Shown here one piece after another: positions 50,318 through 61,300 of a stretch of 64,000 nucleotides of DNA (positions are counted from its first letter, which is position 1; every line of letters starts with the position of its first letter). Source of the stretch: Syngnathus acus (Eukaryota; Chordata; Actinopteri; Syngnathiformes; Syngnathidae); the NCBI RefSeq assembly GCF_901709675.1, contig NC_051100.1, positions 9,518,786-9,582,785 on the forward strand, written 5' to 3'. The notes below the pieces were generated by a model that saw only the letters and a program-made list of their open reading frames with translations, was not told the DNA's origin and made no database searches. A program made the position numbers and the translations under genes.

Positions 50318-50464
50318 GATGTCTTTGTTCTAGATAGCATGTGTGTGATGAGCGTGAGTCTCTCGGGCATTTGGGCTTTGAATATATTTAAGTGCTGGAC
50401 AAGGTAAGGCTTACTTCTGCACTCGCTTAAAACATTTCTATTCTGTCAGTTACAGATTATTCTT

Positions 50465-50620
50465 TCAGTGCCAGGTCGAAATAGCCGACTGGTTAGTGAC
50501 GTGCGCTCTTGCTCGGAAAGAACTTGGTTCGATCCCAGGTGTGAGCATAAACCTAAATGTACTTTTAGAATTGGATCCTCACTTTGTATGCGTATGCAAA
50601 TATTTACGTGTAAATACATA
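50465..50620 (+). mobile_element. tRNA-derived SINE fragment
   Basis: Pol III A-box-like TAGCCGACTGGTTAGTG (from 50482) and B-box GGTTCGATCCC (50526-50536), at the spacing of a tRNA-derived SINE head. It does not fold as an intact tRNA. The 3' limit is uncertain. Confidence 0.6.
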
Positions 50621-50691
50621 AGGTGGCCCCACCCCCAATTTAGCGGAGCTAATGATCAATCAATGATCCGTTGATTTGTAATAACATGTCA

Positions 50692-53207
50692 TTCGGACAC
50701 TCTATTAGGTACACCGCCATTTTCAGGTGTACCGAATAACAGGCCACTTTGTTAGGGAAATATCATGGTCAAAGGACCTTTTGACTTTGACTTAAACTTT
50801 AAGTGAAAAGTGCCACGCCCGCCCTCACCCCCACTTTCTGATTGGCTGGTTGATCTGTGACTTCACTTGGACACTCCATTAGGTACACCGCCATTTTCAA
50901 GTGTACCTAATAACAGGCCTCTTTATTAGGAAAATATCATGGTCAAAGGTCACAGGTGTCAAGCTCTAGTCCTCGGGGCCGCGTTCCAATATGTTTTCCA
51001 AGTTACCCTCGTTAAACACACCTGCGTGAAAAGTTTTGGTCATTTTCACGTTCTGCAGGAGCTAAAACTTTTCACGCAGGTGCACTTAACGAGGGAATCA
51101 CACAGACACTCCATTAGGTACACCGCCATTTTCAAGTGTACCTAATAACAGGCCACTTTATTAGGGAAGTATCATGGTCAAAGGTCACAGGTGTCAAGCT
51201 CTAGTCCTTGGGGCTGCGTTCCAATATGTTTTCCAAGTTACCCTCGTTAAACACACCTGCGTGAAAAGTTTTAGCTCCTTTCACGTTCTGCAGGAGCTAA
51301 AACTTTTCACGCAGGTGCATTTAACGAGGGAATCACACGGACACCCCATTAGGTACACCGCCATTTTCAAGTGTACCTAATAACAGGCCACTTTATTAGG
51401 GAAATATCATGGTCAAAGGTCACAGGTGTCAAGCTCTAGTCCTCCGGGCCGCGTTCCAATATGTTTTCCAAGTTACCCTCGTTAAACACACCTGCGTGAA
51501 AAGTTTTGGTCATTTTCACGTTCTGCAGGGGCTAAAACATTTCACGCAGGTGCACTTAACGAGGGAATCACACAGACACTCCATTAGGTACACCACCATT
51601 TTCAAGTGTACCTAATAACAGGCCACTTTATTAGGGAAATATCATGGTCAAAGGTCACAGGTGTCACGCTCTAGTCCTCGGGGCCGCGTTCCAATATGTT
51701 TTCCAAGTTACCCTCGTTAAACACACCTGCGTGAAAAGTTTTGGTCATTTTCACGTTCTGCAGGAGCTAAAACTTTTCACGCAGGTGCATTTAACGAGGG
51801 AATCACACGGACACCCCATTAGGTACACCGCCATTTTCAAGTGTACCTAATAACAGGCCACTTTATTAGGGAAATATCATGGTCAAAGGTCACAGGTGTC
51901 AAGCTCTAGTCCTCGGGGCCGCGTTCCAATATGTTTTCCAAGTTACCCTCGTTAAACACACCTGCGTGAAAAGTTTTGGTCATTTTCACGTTCTGCAGGA
52001 GCTAAAACTTTTCACGCAGGTGCACTTAACGAGGGAATCACACGGACACTCCATTAGGTACACCGCCATTTTCAAGTGTACCTAATAACAGGCCACTTTA
52101 TTAGGGAAATATCATGGTCAAAGGTCACAGGTGTCAAGCTCTAGTCCTCGGGGCCGCGTTCCAATATGTTTTCCAAGTTACCCTCGTTAAACACACCTGC
52201 GTGAAAAGTTTTGGTCATTTTCACGTTCTGCAGGAGCTAAAACTTTTCACGCAGGTGCATTTAACGAGGGAATCACACGGACACCCCATTAGGTACACCA
52301 CCATTTTCAAGTGTACCTAATAACAGGCCACTTTATTAGGGAAATATCATGGTCAAAGGTCACAGGTGTCAAGCTCTAGTCCTTGGGGCCGCGTTCCAAT
52401 ATGTTTTCCAAGTTACCCTCGTTAAACACACCTGCGTGAAAAGTTTTGGTCATTTTCACGTTCTGCAGGAGCTAAAACTTTTCACGCAGGTGCATTTAAC
52501 GAGGGAATCACACGGACACCCCATTAGGTACACCACCATTTTCAAGTGTACCTAATAACAGGCCACTTTATTAGGGAAATATCATGGTCAAAGGTCACAG
52601 GTGTCAAGCTCTAGTCCTCGGGGCCGCGTTCCAATATGTTTTCCAAGTTACCCTCGTTAAACACACCTGCGTGAAAAGTTTTGGTCATTTTCACGTTCTG
52701 CAGGAGCTAAAACTTTTCACGCAGGTGCACTTAACGAGGGAATCACACAGACACTCCATTAGGTACACCGCCGTTTTCAAGTGTACCTAATAACAGGCCA
52801 CTTTATTAGGGAAATATCATGGTCAAAGGTCACAGGTGTCAAGCTCTAGTCCTCGGGGCCGCGTTCCAATATGTTTTCCAAGTTACCCTCGTTAAACACA
52901 CCTGCGTGAAAAGTTTTGGTCATTTTCACGTTCTGCAGGAGCTAAAACTTTTCACGCAGGTGCATTTAACGAGGGAATCACACGGACACCCCATTAGGTA
53001 CACCGCCATTTTCAAGTGGTACACTGCCATTTTTAGGTGTACCTAATAACAGGCCACTTTATTAGGGAAAAATCATGGCCAAAGCTGTACTGAAAGTGAA
53101 ACGTGCCACACCCGCCCTCACCCCCACCTCCTGATTGGCTGGTTGATCTGTGACGTCACACGGACACTCCATTAGGTACACCACCATTTTCAGGTGTACC
53201 TAATAAC
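50692..53207. repeat. 235-bp satellite array made of palindromes
   Basis: Nine copies at an exact 235-base spacing (starts at 50939, 51174, 51409, 51644, 51879, 52114, 52349, 52584, 52819). The array is bordered on both sides by related monomers that lack the inner insert. Each full unit has two inverted repeats. One is ATTAGGTACAC...GTGTACCTAAT (11-base arms, about 12-base loop). The other is a 32-base arm starting CCCTCGTTAAA paired with an arm ending TTAACGAGGG (51006-51037 with 51064-51095 in copy 1). The part beginning CACAGGTGTCAAGCTCTAGT resembles the left half of a common teleost MITE. The + strand frame of 68 codons open in all copies is a by-product of sequence identity. The array lies between the convergent 3' ends of jag1 and slx4ip. 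Confidence 0.95.
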
Positions 53208-53214
53208 TTTATGC

Positions 53215-53487
53215 ATTTTTTGTACGTGACAAGAATGTGTATTTGACTACTTGTTCTTTATTTTGGGGGACACCAACACACATTACACAACGTAAAACAC
53301 ATATATCACTCTTATTTATTCATTGTTTGTGCCTTCTTGTTTTTATTTTTTGTGTTGTTTACTTGTATGTATATTGTGTACTATGTCTTGTCACCGTGGG
53401 ATAGTGGGAACGTTATTTCGATTTCTTTGTGTGTCTTGGCATGCGAAGAAATTGACAATAAAGCAGACTTTGACTTTTGACTTTGAT
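53215..53487 (+). mobile_element. Retroelement 3' tail
   Basis: Ends GAAATTGACAATAAAGCAGA followed by TTTGACTTTTGACTTTGA, a tail typical of fish LINE-type insertions. Only the 3' part is recognisable. Confidence 0.5.
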
Positions 53488-53565
53488 ATACACATTGTCG
53501 TATAAAGCACTTAACCAAATGTCAGATTTTTGTTTTGGGAGTTTAAGATCAGGGGATGCTTTGAG

Positions 53566-53650
53566 AATAATTGTCAATTTTTGTCTATGTGAAGCCCTTT
53601 GAGACTGCTTGTGATTTAGGGCTATACAAATAAACTTGACTTGACTTGTT
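53566..53650 (+). mobile_element. LINE 3' tail (L2/CR1-like)
   Basis: AAGCCCTTTGAGACTGCTTG, then TGATTTAGGGCTATACAAATAA and a TTGACTTGACTTG tail, a common ending of fish L2-type LINEs. 5'-truncated. Confidence 0.6.
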
Positions 53651-54024
53651 TTCATGCCCAAAAAAATAAAAACAAGGAATAAAACACCAGACAAGTTTTA
53701 ACATAAATGTTTATTTAAATATAATAATAATAATACAAGTAAATTTCAAACCAGCAATCTAATGTGAAATGGCAGTAGATCTATTGGATAACAATATTTA
53801 GGCCTATATATGCATACACGTTATTTAAAAACTACTATAAGTGTTATAAAATTAAGATTACCCAAAGGGAAGCATAATCTCCCTGTTGTTGCATAACGGC
53901 GCAACCCTTCATGCAATAAAGTTAGCCATTAGCTTGGAGAAATCGTGCATAAAAGAAGTGCTGTTTCAGTGAGTGGTTCTTTCTTTCCTTGGCAAATCGT
54001 AAATCGACATTCTGGCTTCCATAG
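53651..54024. other. Intergenic, AT-rich
   Basis: AT-rich with an (ATA)n-like run at about 53720. Nothing else recognised. Confidence 0.6.
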
Positions 54025-54437
54025 TTCACGCCAGGAGACGCAACACGTTCACTGAATGATCCGTTGATGCACGGGAAGGCAGTTCACCCACTGGCTCGTT
54101 CGCAAACGGGAAAGTCAGGATTCGTTCTCTCGCTGATCCGTTCTCGCGATGAACTGGAAATGCAAATCACTGACTCGTTCACTCACAGATCCGTTCAGTT
54201 GGTGAACGGGAAATACAATTCACGACTCGTTCGTGAAAGGGAAGTTACGTCATTTTCTTCTTCGTTTTGTTTTATGGCGAGGTGGCACCAGCTTCAATGC
54301 GCATTACCGACACCTACTGGTTGAAGTCATATGAACTGAAAAAAGAACGAATCACTTTAGGAAGTGATTCTCTTCACTCTCGTTCACTGAAAAGATTCGT
54401 TCTTTTGAACGAATCATTTACTCACGAGTCAACACTA
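54025..54437. repeat. GAACGAATC/GTTCACTGAA-rich interspersed element
   Basis: Many copies of CGTTCACTGAA-, GATCCGTTC- and GAACGGGAAA-type words in both orientations. It ends in a hairpin GATTCGTTCTTTTGAACGAATC and then ACTCACGAGTCAACACT. This matches my memory of a widespread teleost non-autonomous DNA element. Borders are approximate. Confidence 0.55.
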
Positions 54438-54837
54438 GTCTTTGTAGGCTTCGTTTAATTACGCCCTGCAGACTCGCTAGTTTGAGGGGCTTTAACAAGT
54501 TCATAAGCTTCTTACCTCTCAAGAACGACTTAAAACACATGAAAGCTTAAACACTTGAGTGGGTTTCTCAAAAACACCATATTTGCGCTGTCTTTATAAG
54601 ATTTGGCCACTTTATATTAGCTCCAATTACATCAGTTCCTTCTGAGGAAGCCACCAATGATCTGATGGTTAGTGTTGGACAAACATTTACTGTCAATGTA
54701 CTACGAGCATCAGGCTCCTGGAACGCATGAGTAAGACATTGAACAGATCTCTATCATATATCATCATGGTTGTTTTCCGATGACAACCGGGCAATTTACG
54801 TGCCTGTCAGTTTTTTTTACCCTGGGGAAAAAAAATG

Positions 54838-54843
54838 ATTTAT
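54838..54843 (-). terminator. slx4ip: Possible slx4ip poly(A) signal
   Basis: AATAAA on the - strand (TTTATT on +), about 880 bases after the slx4ip stop codon. It is the nearest canonical signal I found; usage is unproven. Confidence 0.35.
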
Positions 54844-55230
54844 TCAGACTATAAAATGTCTATCCAGTAAAACCAAGGTTTATTAAAAGAGTATATTATC
54901 GGGTGACATGTCATCGAGTAGAGCATCATAAGTTTTCAATTGAGTTAGGAGTCGTTACCCTGCACTCTTAAGGAACGTGTGGCTCTTGGCAGATGCTCAG
55001 CTGGCACAGACTGTGGATCTTGATTTCTTCCTAGAGTGTCAAACGCCTTGGTACTAACAAATAAAAGCACACATTTCAATCGTGTCTATTGACTGAAACT
55101 AAAGTCTTATGCCGCAGTACAAGTGAAAGGTCTGGCCACATTGGTGGCATTTCATGTTGGGAATCGTAAGTGCAGACATGAGTATGAATGGAAATGATGT
55201 ATGAATGAAAACGTTCTAACAATAAAAAAA

Positions 55231-55251
55231 AGAGCGAGAGAGAGAGAGAGA
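55231..55251. repeat. (GA)n microsatellite
   Basis: Short GA run on the + strand (CT on the slx4ip sense strand), probably within its 3' UTR. Confidence 0.85.
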
Positions 55252-55724
55252 AATCAAACAGATGAAATAAATCTGGAAACAGCAATCAATCACAGCAGAG
55301 CTTGAGCAGGGAAAGCGGACAGTTTACAGACACATGGGAGCCAGTATTTCAGCCTAAAAGCCATGACATACTGCATGGCTCCTGCCTGTCTGAAATCCCC
55401 AATCTTTAACACAAAACCCGAGTCTAAACTCCAATTAAGGGTTTTTGACTTTCATTTGCAAGCCTCTCTTGACCACCACTACTTATGGGTGGAGGCGAAG
55501 TCTGTTTCAAGTATTTGACAAAACATAACTCAAAACGCTCATGTATCAATTATGTGCGCTGTATTGGAGCTGCATGTGTGGTTTTGTGTGAAAAGAATAG
55601 TAATTGTAGTAAAGGGCCATGTGTGTGTACAATTGCAAGGGCGGGCGGGGGTGATGGAGCCTGACACAATTTTCTTTCTATATGGATGGCGTCAGGCATT
55701 TTTACTGTAGCTTCACTGTCCCCC

Positions 55725-56496
55725 TCAGGACCTCTTCACTCGTCGTAATCTCGAGGTTCTGGGCACATTTTCACTTCCCTCCTCCCCGCCTGTGAATCTG
55801 GAACTAATCGAGGCGCCTGAGGATGCAAGCTTGACAGATAGGCCCCTCCGACTTGCGGCCGGCCTGTTTTGGTTCGTCTGTGCTGTGTTATTGCTTGCGA
55901 GGGGGAGCCTTTGGTTCCGTTTCCCTGGAGTAAGCAGCTCTACTTGCGCTGTGGTTTCCTTGTACTCTGCGACTGGGAAAGCCTTGGACGCTGCCTTGGT
56001 TTCGTCTGGAGGAAGGGGCGGCGGCGGCGGCAGACGAGGCTCGTGTTCGGATGTTTGCGTCAAGCGCTCACTGGCGCGAGTTGGCATTGTGGCTGAAGAT
56101 CCTTTGAGGCCTGTCCTCTTGGCCTTCGGTGGGCGAGGGTCTTCGGAATCGCTGGGTTTACCTCTCTTGCTTCGCCTGGTTCCTGGACTGATTTCAAGTG
56201 GGTACAAAACTGCTGAGGCCAAGTTTGGCTTCTTCGTGTTGTCTGGGGAACAATTATCATTTTTCCTCTGATAGGTCAGGCTTTGGTTCTGAGTCACAGC
56301 ATTGGAGCAGGGTGGTTGTTGCTCAGGTTTCTGAGGGGCCATACTTCCAGTACTGCAGACACTCACTGTTGAGCTTGTGTAGGAGTTCTGAGCATCACGT
56401 GTCCCGCTTTGGTCTTCAACGCAGGCTCTTTGCTCAACTTGCTGCTCCCCCTCATTGGGATCCCGGTGCTCTTGCTGGACATTAGATTTTTGGGCT
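55725..56496 (-). CDS. slx4ip: slx4ip last exon
   Basis: 256 residues then TGA (55727-55725). The acceptor TTGTTCAG is followed by A completing an Ile codon from the previous exon. The sequence is polar and probably disordered: a Pro run (RLPPPPPLPP), basic nuclear-localisation-like clusters (TRRSKRGKP, PPKAKRTGLK) and the C-terminus RLRRVKRS. The open frame continues upstream of the acceptor to a Met at 56525, but splicing from the upstream exon is preferred. Confidence 0.8.
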
Positions 56497-58303
56497 CTGA
56501 ACAAGACAAGCAGATACTTGAGCATCCTGTCTGACTGGAGGGGTCGGAAAGTTCTGAATTAGATCATACTTACATCTTTTGAAGCGCAGTCTTCTTTATT
56601 TTTGTGGCGCAGTTGAAAGACTCTTGGATTTCTCCCTCTCTGGAAAAATATTCCGATCTGCTTTGTTCGCTCAGCTCGGTCTAGAGAGGACAAACAGAAT
56701 CCGTGTAAACAAAAAATATTATCCCTGGAAACCTTGGGAAAGTTTTGGCTCTGCTGCAGACAGCTGTCATCTTCTAGCAGTGTCGGACAACATTCAACAG
56801 AATGCATTAAAAAAACCACACACACACACAACTAGATCAAGTCAAACCCAAAAACCTGCACTGAATAGGACTACGTAAATTTATAGTTGATCGAAAAGGT
56901 CCATGTGTGTAAAGCAAAAAAACTTTATTACCGTTATTATTAAGTATATTCAACTTTTTCATTGTATTTTGACCCTCGCTACAAGTCACTGGAATACTAA
57001 AGTCAGAGTTGAAGCCCTTTTACCATTTACGCTTCCATGGCTTTAGGCTTTTTTTAATGACTTTTTTTTTTTTTTTAAATGATCGTGTAGAGTAAGGCAT
57101 TTTTTTGTATAGTACAGCTTTTAAAAAAAAAAAAAGACCATGTATAGTAATACTTATTCAAATGACCATAAGACTATTTAAAAATGGTATCCTAGCTAGT
57201 ATTTAAAATTAGAACCCTTTCAACTACAGTCAGAAAGGGAAACAATGTAACAAAGGTCCTGAAAGCTATTTGTGGGTGTACTATATTCAATTATCATACA
57301 ATTATATGTTGACATAATACTGTGTCCTTGAACCAAATTAAAAGTAAAACCATACTATGGTTAAAACATTATTTTTCAGATCATTGCTAGACTATAAAGT
57401 GGTTGGTAAACTGATCAATCCAATATGAGAAAAGCCAATGTGGTGAGCTCTGGCTTGCCAAACTGTCTCCAGTCTCCAAACACATTAGAGGAAAAATTGT
57501 TTGTGACAGTTACATGAAATGGAAGAAGGAATACGGAAACTGGGGCATGGAGTCTGTGACCAAAAAAAAAAAAAAAAAAAAGAAGACTTGAAATGCATTC
57601 ATATTATTTGTTGTGTTCTGGATTGAATGGAGGTGAAGAATGCGACACGGGACACCAAGCTACAAATGGGACAAGATAACACAGAATAAAATGGAAAAGT
57701 GAAATTTGGAGGGGGGCTCACATTAGGAAAGATATTCCCTGAGTTTGACCACTGCCAGCAAGCTGTCCATCTTGCCCACAAACAAGAATGCTCACACAGG
57801 AAGTCTTCCACAGAATGTCTTTTGTGCACAGATTGAGTCACGACGTGTAGGCAGAATGTCAGTCTTTTACGATCGTTTTGTTATTCGCTGGGGGATGACA
57901 GCCTTTGGATTGGGGACAATGACCCAAATACAAGCCCATTCCCAGCCAACACACCAAGAACAATTCTGAGAAAGGTGTGGGTGCAGTCAAGTGCACTGCA
58001 AAGCCTTGAATGTCCTTTCATCCGTTTACTATGAATAAACGGCGTTTGAAAATAAACTTGAAAGAAAAATCAACAAGAAGCCGATAGGAGGTTCTCTGAG
58101 AACGATGCCCGTCTTTTTGCGTCGGCGCAACTTCAAAAGAGTGGCAGAAGGAAGGAAAGCGAAAGAAGTTGGATATATATAGAGACAGAAAGATAGAGAC
58201 TGAAAGTCGGTGACGGAAATGGGATGGTTCATCACCAGGGGTGTCCAGAAATTTCACTTTGTAGCAACTGGTGGAGGGAAAACAAAAGATCAGTTGGAGC
58301 ATC

Positions 58304-58341
<38 letters not shown>

Positions 58342-61300
58342 GTCTCTACATTGCCATAACATTTAAACCTGTAATGTCAGTTCTATTGTTTATAGTGAGG
58401 CTCTGCACCCCCCTGAGACTTCTTAATTCAATGGAAAACTAACTACAGATATTTTGATGATAATGATGATATAGGGCTGACATGACCCAAAACAAAAAAC
58501 ACATTGAAACAATTTAATCCCTCACTCAAGTGGAGTGTTGAAATGATTTTCATTCAAATGCCTGAGAGCAAAATTATCGTGGCAAGCATACAAAAGGATT
58601 ACATTGGCACCAATAATAATGATGATAAGAAGAAGAAAAACTTTCACTGCTGGAGCAGAAAATATCTCCCGCAGAGAAGCGAGTCCACTGCCTCCGTCCC
58701 TCACACTAGTGAAGAAGAATGCCCTGTTTGTCTAAACTCACCACATTTCCCTTGCACAAAATCAACAAACATGCTTGGGCATGGACTGGTGTTCGTGGAT
58801 ACACCCATACTGTAAGGATTAACAGTGTGCTCTCGTTGTGCAAAACAACCAAGGCTGCCATATGACACGAGACGGGACAGAACCACGTGTAATCTCTGCC
58901 TGCACTCGGCCCAGGTGGAGATCGCACGCTCGGGTCCCTTGGGAAAATTGCAGCGCAGGCTGTTGTGAGACAGCAACAACTGAGGCGTACTGAGGTGATG
59001 AGTAAACACAAAGGCCCATCCAGAAGAAGTGGTGGAGTGTGGAGGGGGGGGCTGTGCTGGAAACACATCTGCTCTGCCTTTGATCCAAACTTCTGCAGCC
59101 CAGCATGCCGCTCACCTCCGCTGCCCACTCTGCGCCAGACTAGAAAACAACGGCCACAACGCTAAACACTTGCTCTTCCTTCCCATGCTGCCCTACCCAC
59201 TGCTGGTGCTGACTCACCATAGGAGCAACTCTTTAAACAGGATTTGAGTGGAGAAAGGTCAAGGGAAACTCTCATAGCAAAGTCTGTGCCTCGTGCGTCC
59301 AAAGTGCTGCGCTTCACTAGTGCTTTTCGACTAATACAACAAAATGGATTTACATTGCCCAAAGTATTTGCTTACCTGTCTTGACTTGTGTATACATTTG
59401 AATGGCATTCCATTCGTAATCCAAAGACTAACATCATAGTCCAACCTTTGCAGCTAGAACAGTTTCAACTCTTCCAGTCCAACCTTTGCAGCTAGAACAG
59501 CTCTTCCATAAGGATAAGGGGCGTGTTTATGGAATTATTTTGACCATTTTTCCAGAAGTGCATTTATGAGGTCATCAAAAAGATGTTCTAATGGGTTGAG
59601 GTCAGGATTCTATCATGGCTCATCAAGTTCGCCCACACCAAATTCCCTCATCCACGTCTTTATGAACCTTGCTTCGTGCTCTGGTGTGCAATCGTGTTTG
59701 AACAAGAAACGGGCCGCAATGGTGGAAGCATAGAATTGTGCAAAATCTATTTGGTATGCTGAAGCCTTCAGAGTTCCTTTCTTGACGGGCCAATATTCAG
59801 GACAATTTCAGGCCCCTTTACTGTTCTCTGAATCTATAAAAATCTATGCGTAGGTGGCATTTATTTATTTATGTGTTTACAAACGGAATCCGCTAAGAAG
59901 TTGAATATTGCGTTATTTCTTTGAGTATTTGTATATATATTTCAGAAACAGACAAAAACAAAAAATTATAGGGACAGCAAAATACCAAACTGTTCCTGAA
60001 TAATTATGGCAACTACGGCAATCAGATTACTGTTCATTTGTTGTTTTTACAGGAGGATTTTTTTTTTGTGTGTACGGCATAAAAGGCAACATGTCATGTT
60101 TCACTATAATATAGACCACAAAAAGACTATGTTTATTTTAGACAGCAGGACAATCAAGTCTTGACACTAATTCTAAATGTCCCTGAATTGTTTTCAAGTA
60201 TTTAAGTTTAAGACATGGAAAACTGCCTGTGATGTAAACAAATAATTGTTTTTGTCAACCAAGTGCAAGGTCCACCACAAAACGTCTGCTCTTCAATTTC
60301 ACTGTATGTACTGTATTAGCCCAAGAACCACATCCTGGGGAAGGGAACGCCATCGACACCAAGGCCTCCTTGAACTGGAAAAATTGGTTGCACTGAACTT
60401 TTCACTGATGACTGTGCTCCACCAAAAATATTACAATCGCCGCTTTCATTGAAGGCCAAACTGCGGAGAGTGCGGAGACATTTCAAAGAGAAACAACAGA
60501 AAAAAAGCTCACAAAAAGCAGCGGGCTGTTGGTCGTGGAATGTAATGGGAGAGATGTCCATCCTTGATGTGAGTGCCAAGGTGAGAAGCTACACCAGCGA
60601 TTCTCAGAGTGCACTGGGGAGTTTGAGATCAAATGAGCACCGGCCAAAAGGATTGTTGTCCGTAATATGAATGGACAAGAAAGAACTTGAGGGGCTTGTG
60701 ATATTGGCAAGAGTGCAACATGACATATGCTGCATGCACTCCAACAGGAAATACTGGAAGCAAACCACATAATATCTCACTTCAGCCAATTGAATCTGCC
60801 AAATACTTCTTTAAAACTACAACGTCAGTAAGCATCGTATATTCAAAGTACACATGACTTTTATAAGTAGCGTGTATCCTGCTAGGCATTGTGACATTTC
60901 ATGGGGTGAATGGACAGTTTGTTATTACGCTGTATATTTAAATGTCTTACGTACATATGGAGGATAAATTGTTGGTAATTTTGAGTTAAGGAAAGAAAAT
61001 CCCACAATGGTCACTCAAGAGGGGCCCACCAAAATCCACTCAATCAATGAGAAGCGAGCAATAGATCTTTCTGGTAGAGCCTGTCATTTTACAACAAGGC
61101 AAAAGTTTTTTGATACAGTAGAAGGGCGACCAGAGGATGGATGTTGTCATTGCTGCAAAGCCCATGTCAGAAGAGCTCCTTTAAAATGCCCTTAGAATGT
61201 CAGCTCACAAGAAATGGGGAAAAATACATGTCAACCGGTGCAGATGTCTCATGTTTCAGAAATCATTTGATTGTAGTGACTGTTTCAACGGAATGTGCAA

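Larger units (their letters stand above)
48922..50335 (+). other. jag1: jag1 3' UTR
   Basis: About 1.4 kb from the stop codon to shortly after the distal poly(A) signal. It has AU-rich parts (49,205-49,235 and 49,425-49,445, with repeated ATTTA/TTTATT), a G run at 49,445 and several seed matches to miRNAs known to act on JAG1 (listed). The end is inferred from the signal and the GT-rich sequence after it. Confidence 0.7.
54438..55724. other. Intergenic and slx4ip 3' UTR
   Basis: No gene recognised. A likely slx4ip poly(A) signal is at 54838-54843 and a GA repeat lies at 55231-55251. The part from 55724 down to about 54,820 is probably the slx4ip 3' UTR. Confidence 0.5.

Noticed and set aside
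50482-50540. Possible tRNA gene with A and B boxes
   Set aside because: No proper acceptor or anticodon stems; it fits a tRNA-derived SINE head. The same applies to 63593-63655.
50939-53046. Nine near-identical 68-75 codon + strand ORFs in tandem, as if a repeated peptide gene
   Set aside because: The frame is open in all copies only because the monomers are nearly identical and have an exact period. There is no splice, promoter or domain evidence, and the frame crosses palindromic MITE-derived sequence.
50939-53046. Regular repeats suggesting a CRISPR array
   Set aside because: The whole 235-bp unit is conserved, with no unique spacers, and the setting is a vertebrate genome.
55792-56271. 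159-codon + strand ORF
   Set aside because: Shadow of the slx4ip last exon on the opposite strand.
57599-57841. Possible slx4ip exon with GTGAGC donor on the - strand
   Set aside because: The reading frames do not resemble SLX4IP and the phases do not fit the other exons.
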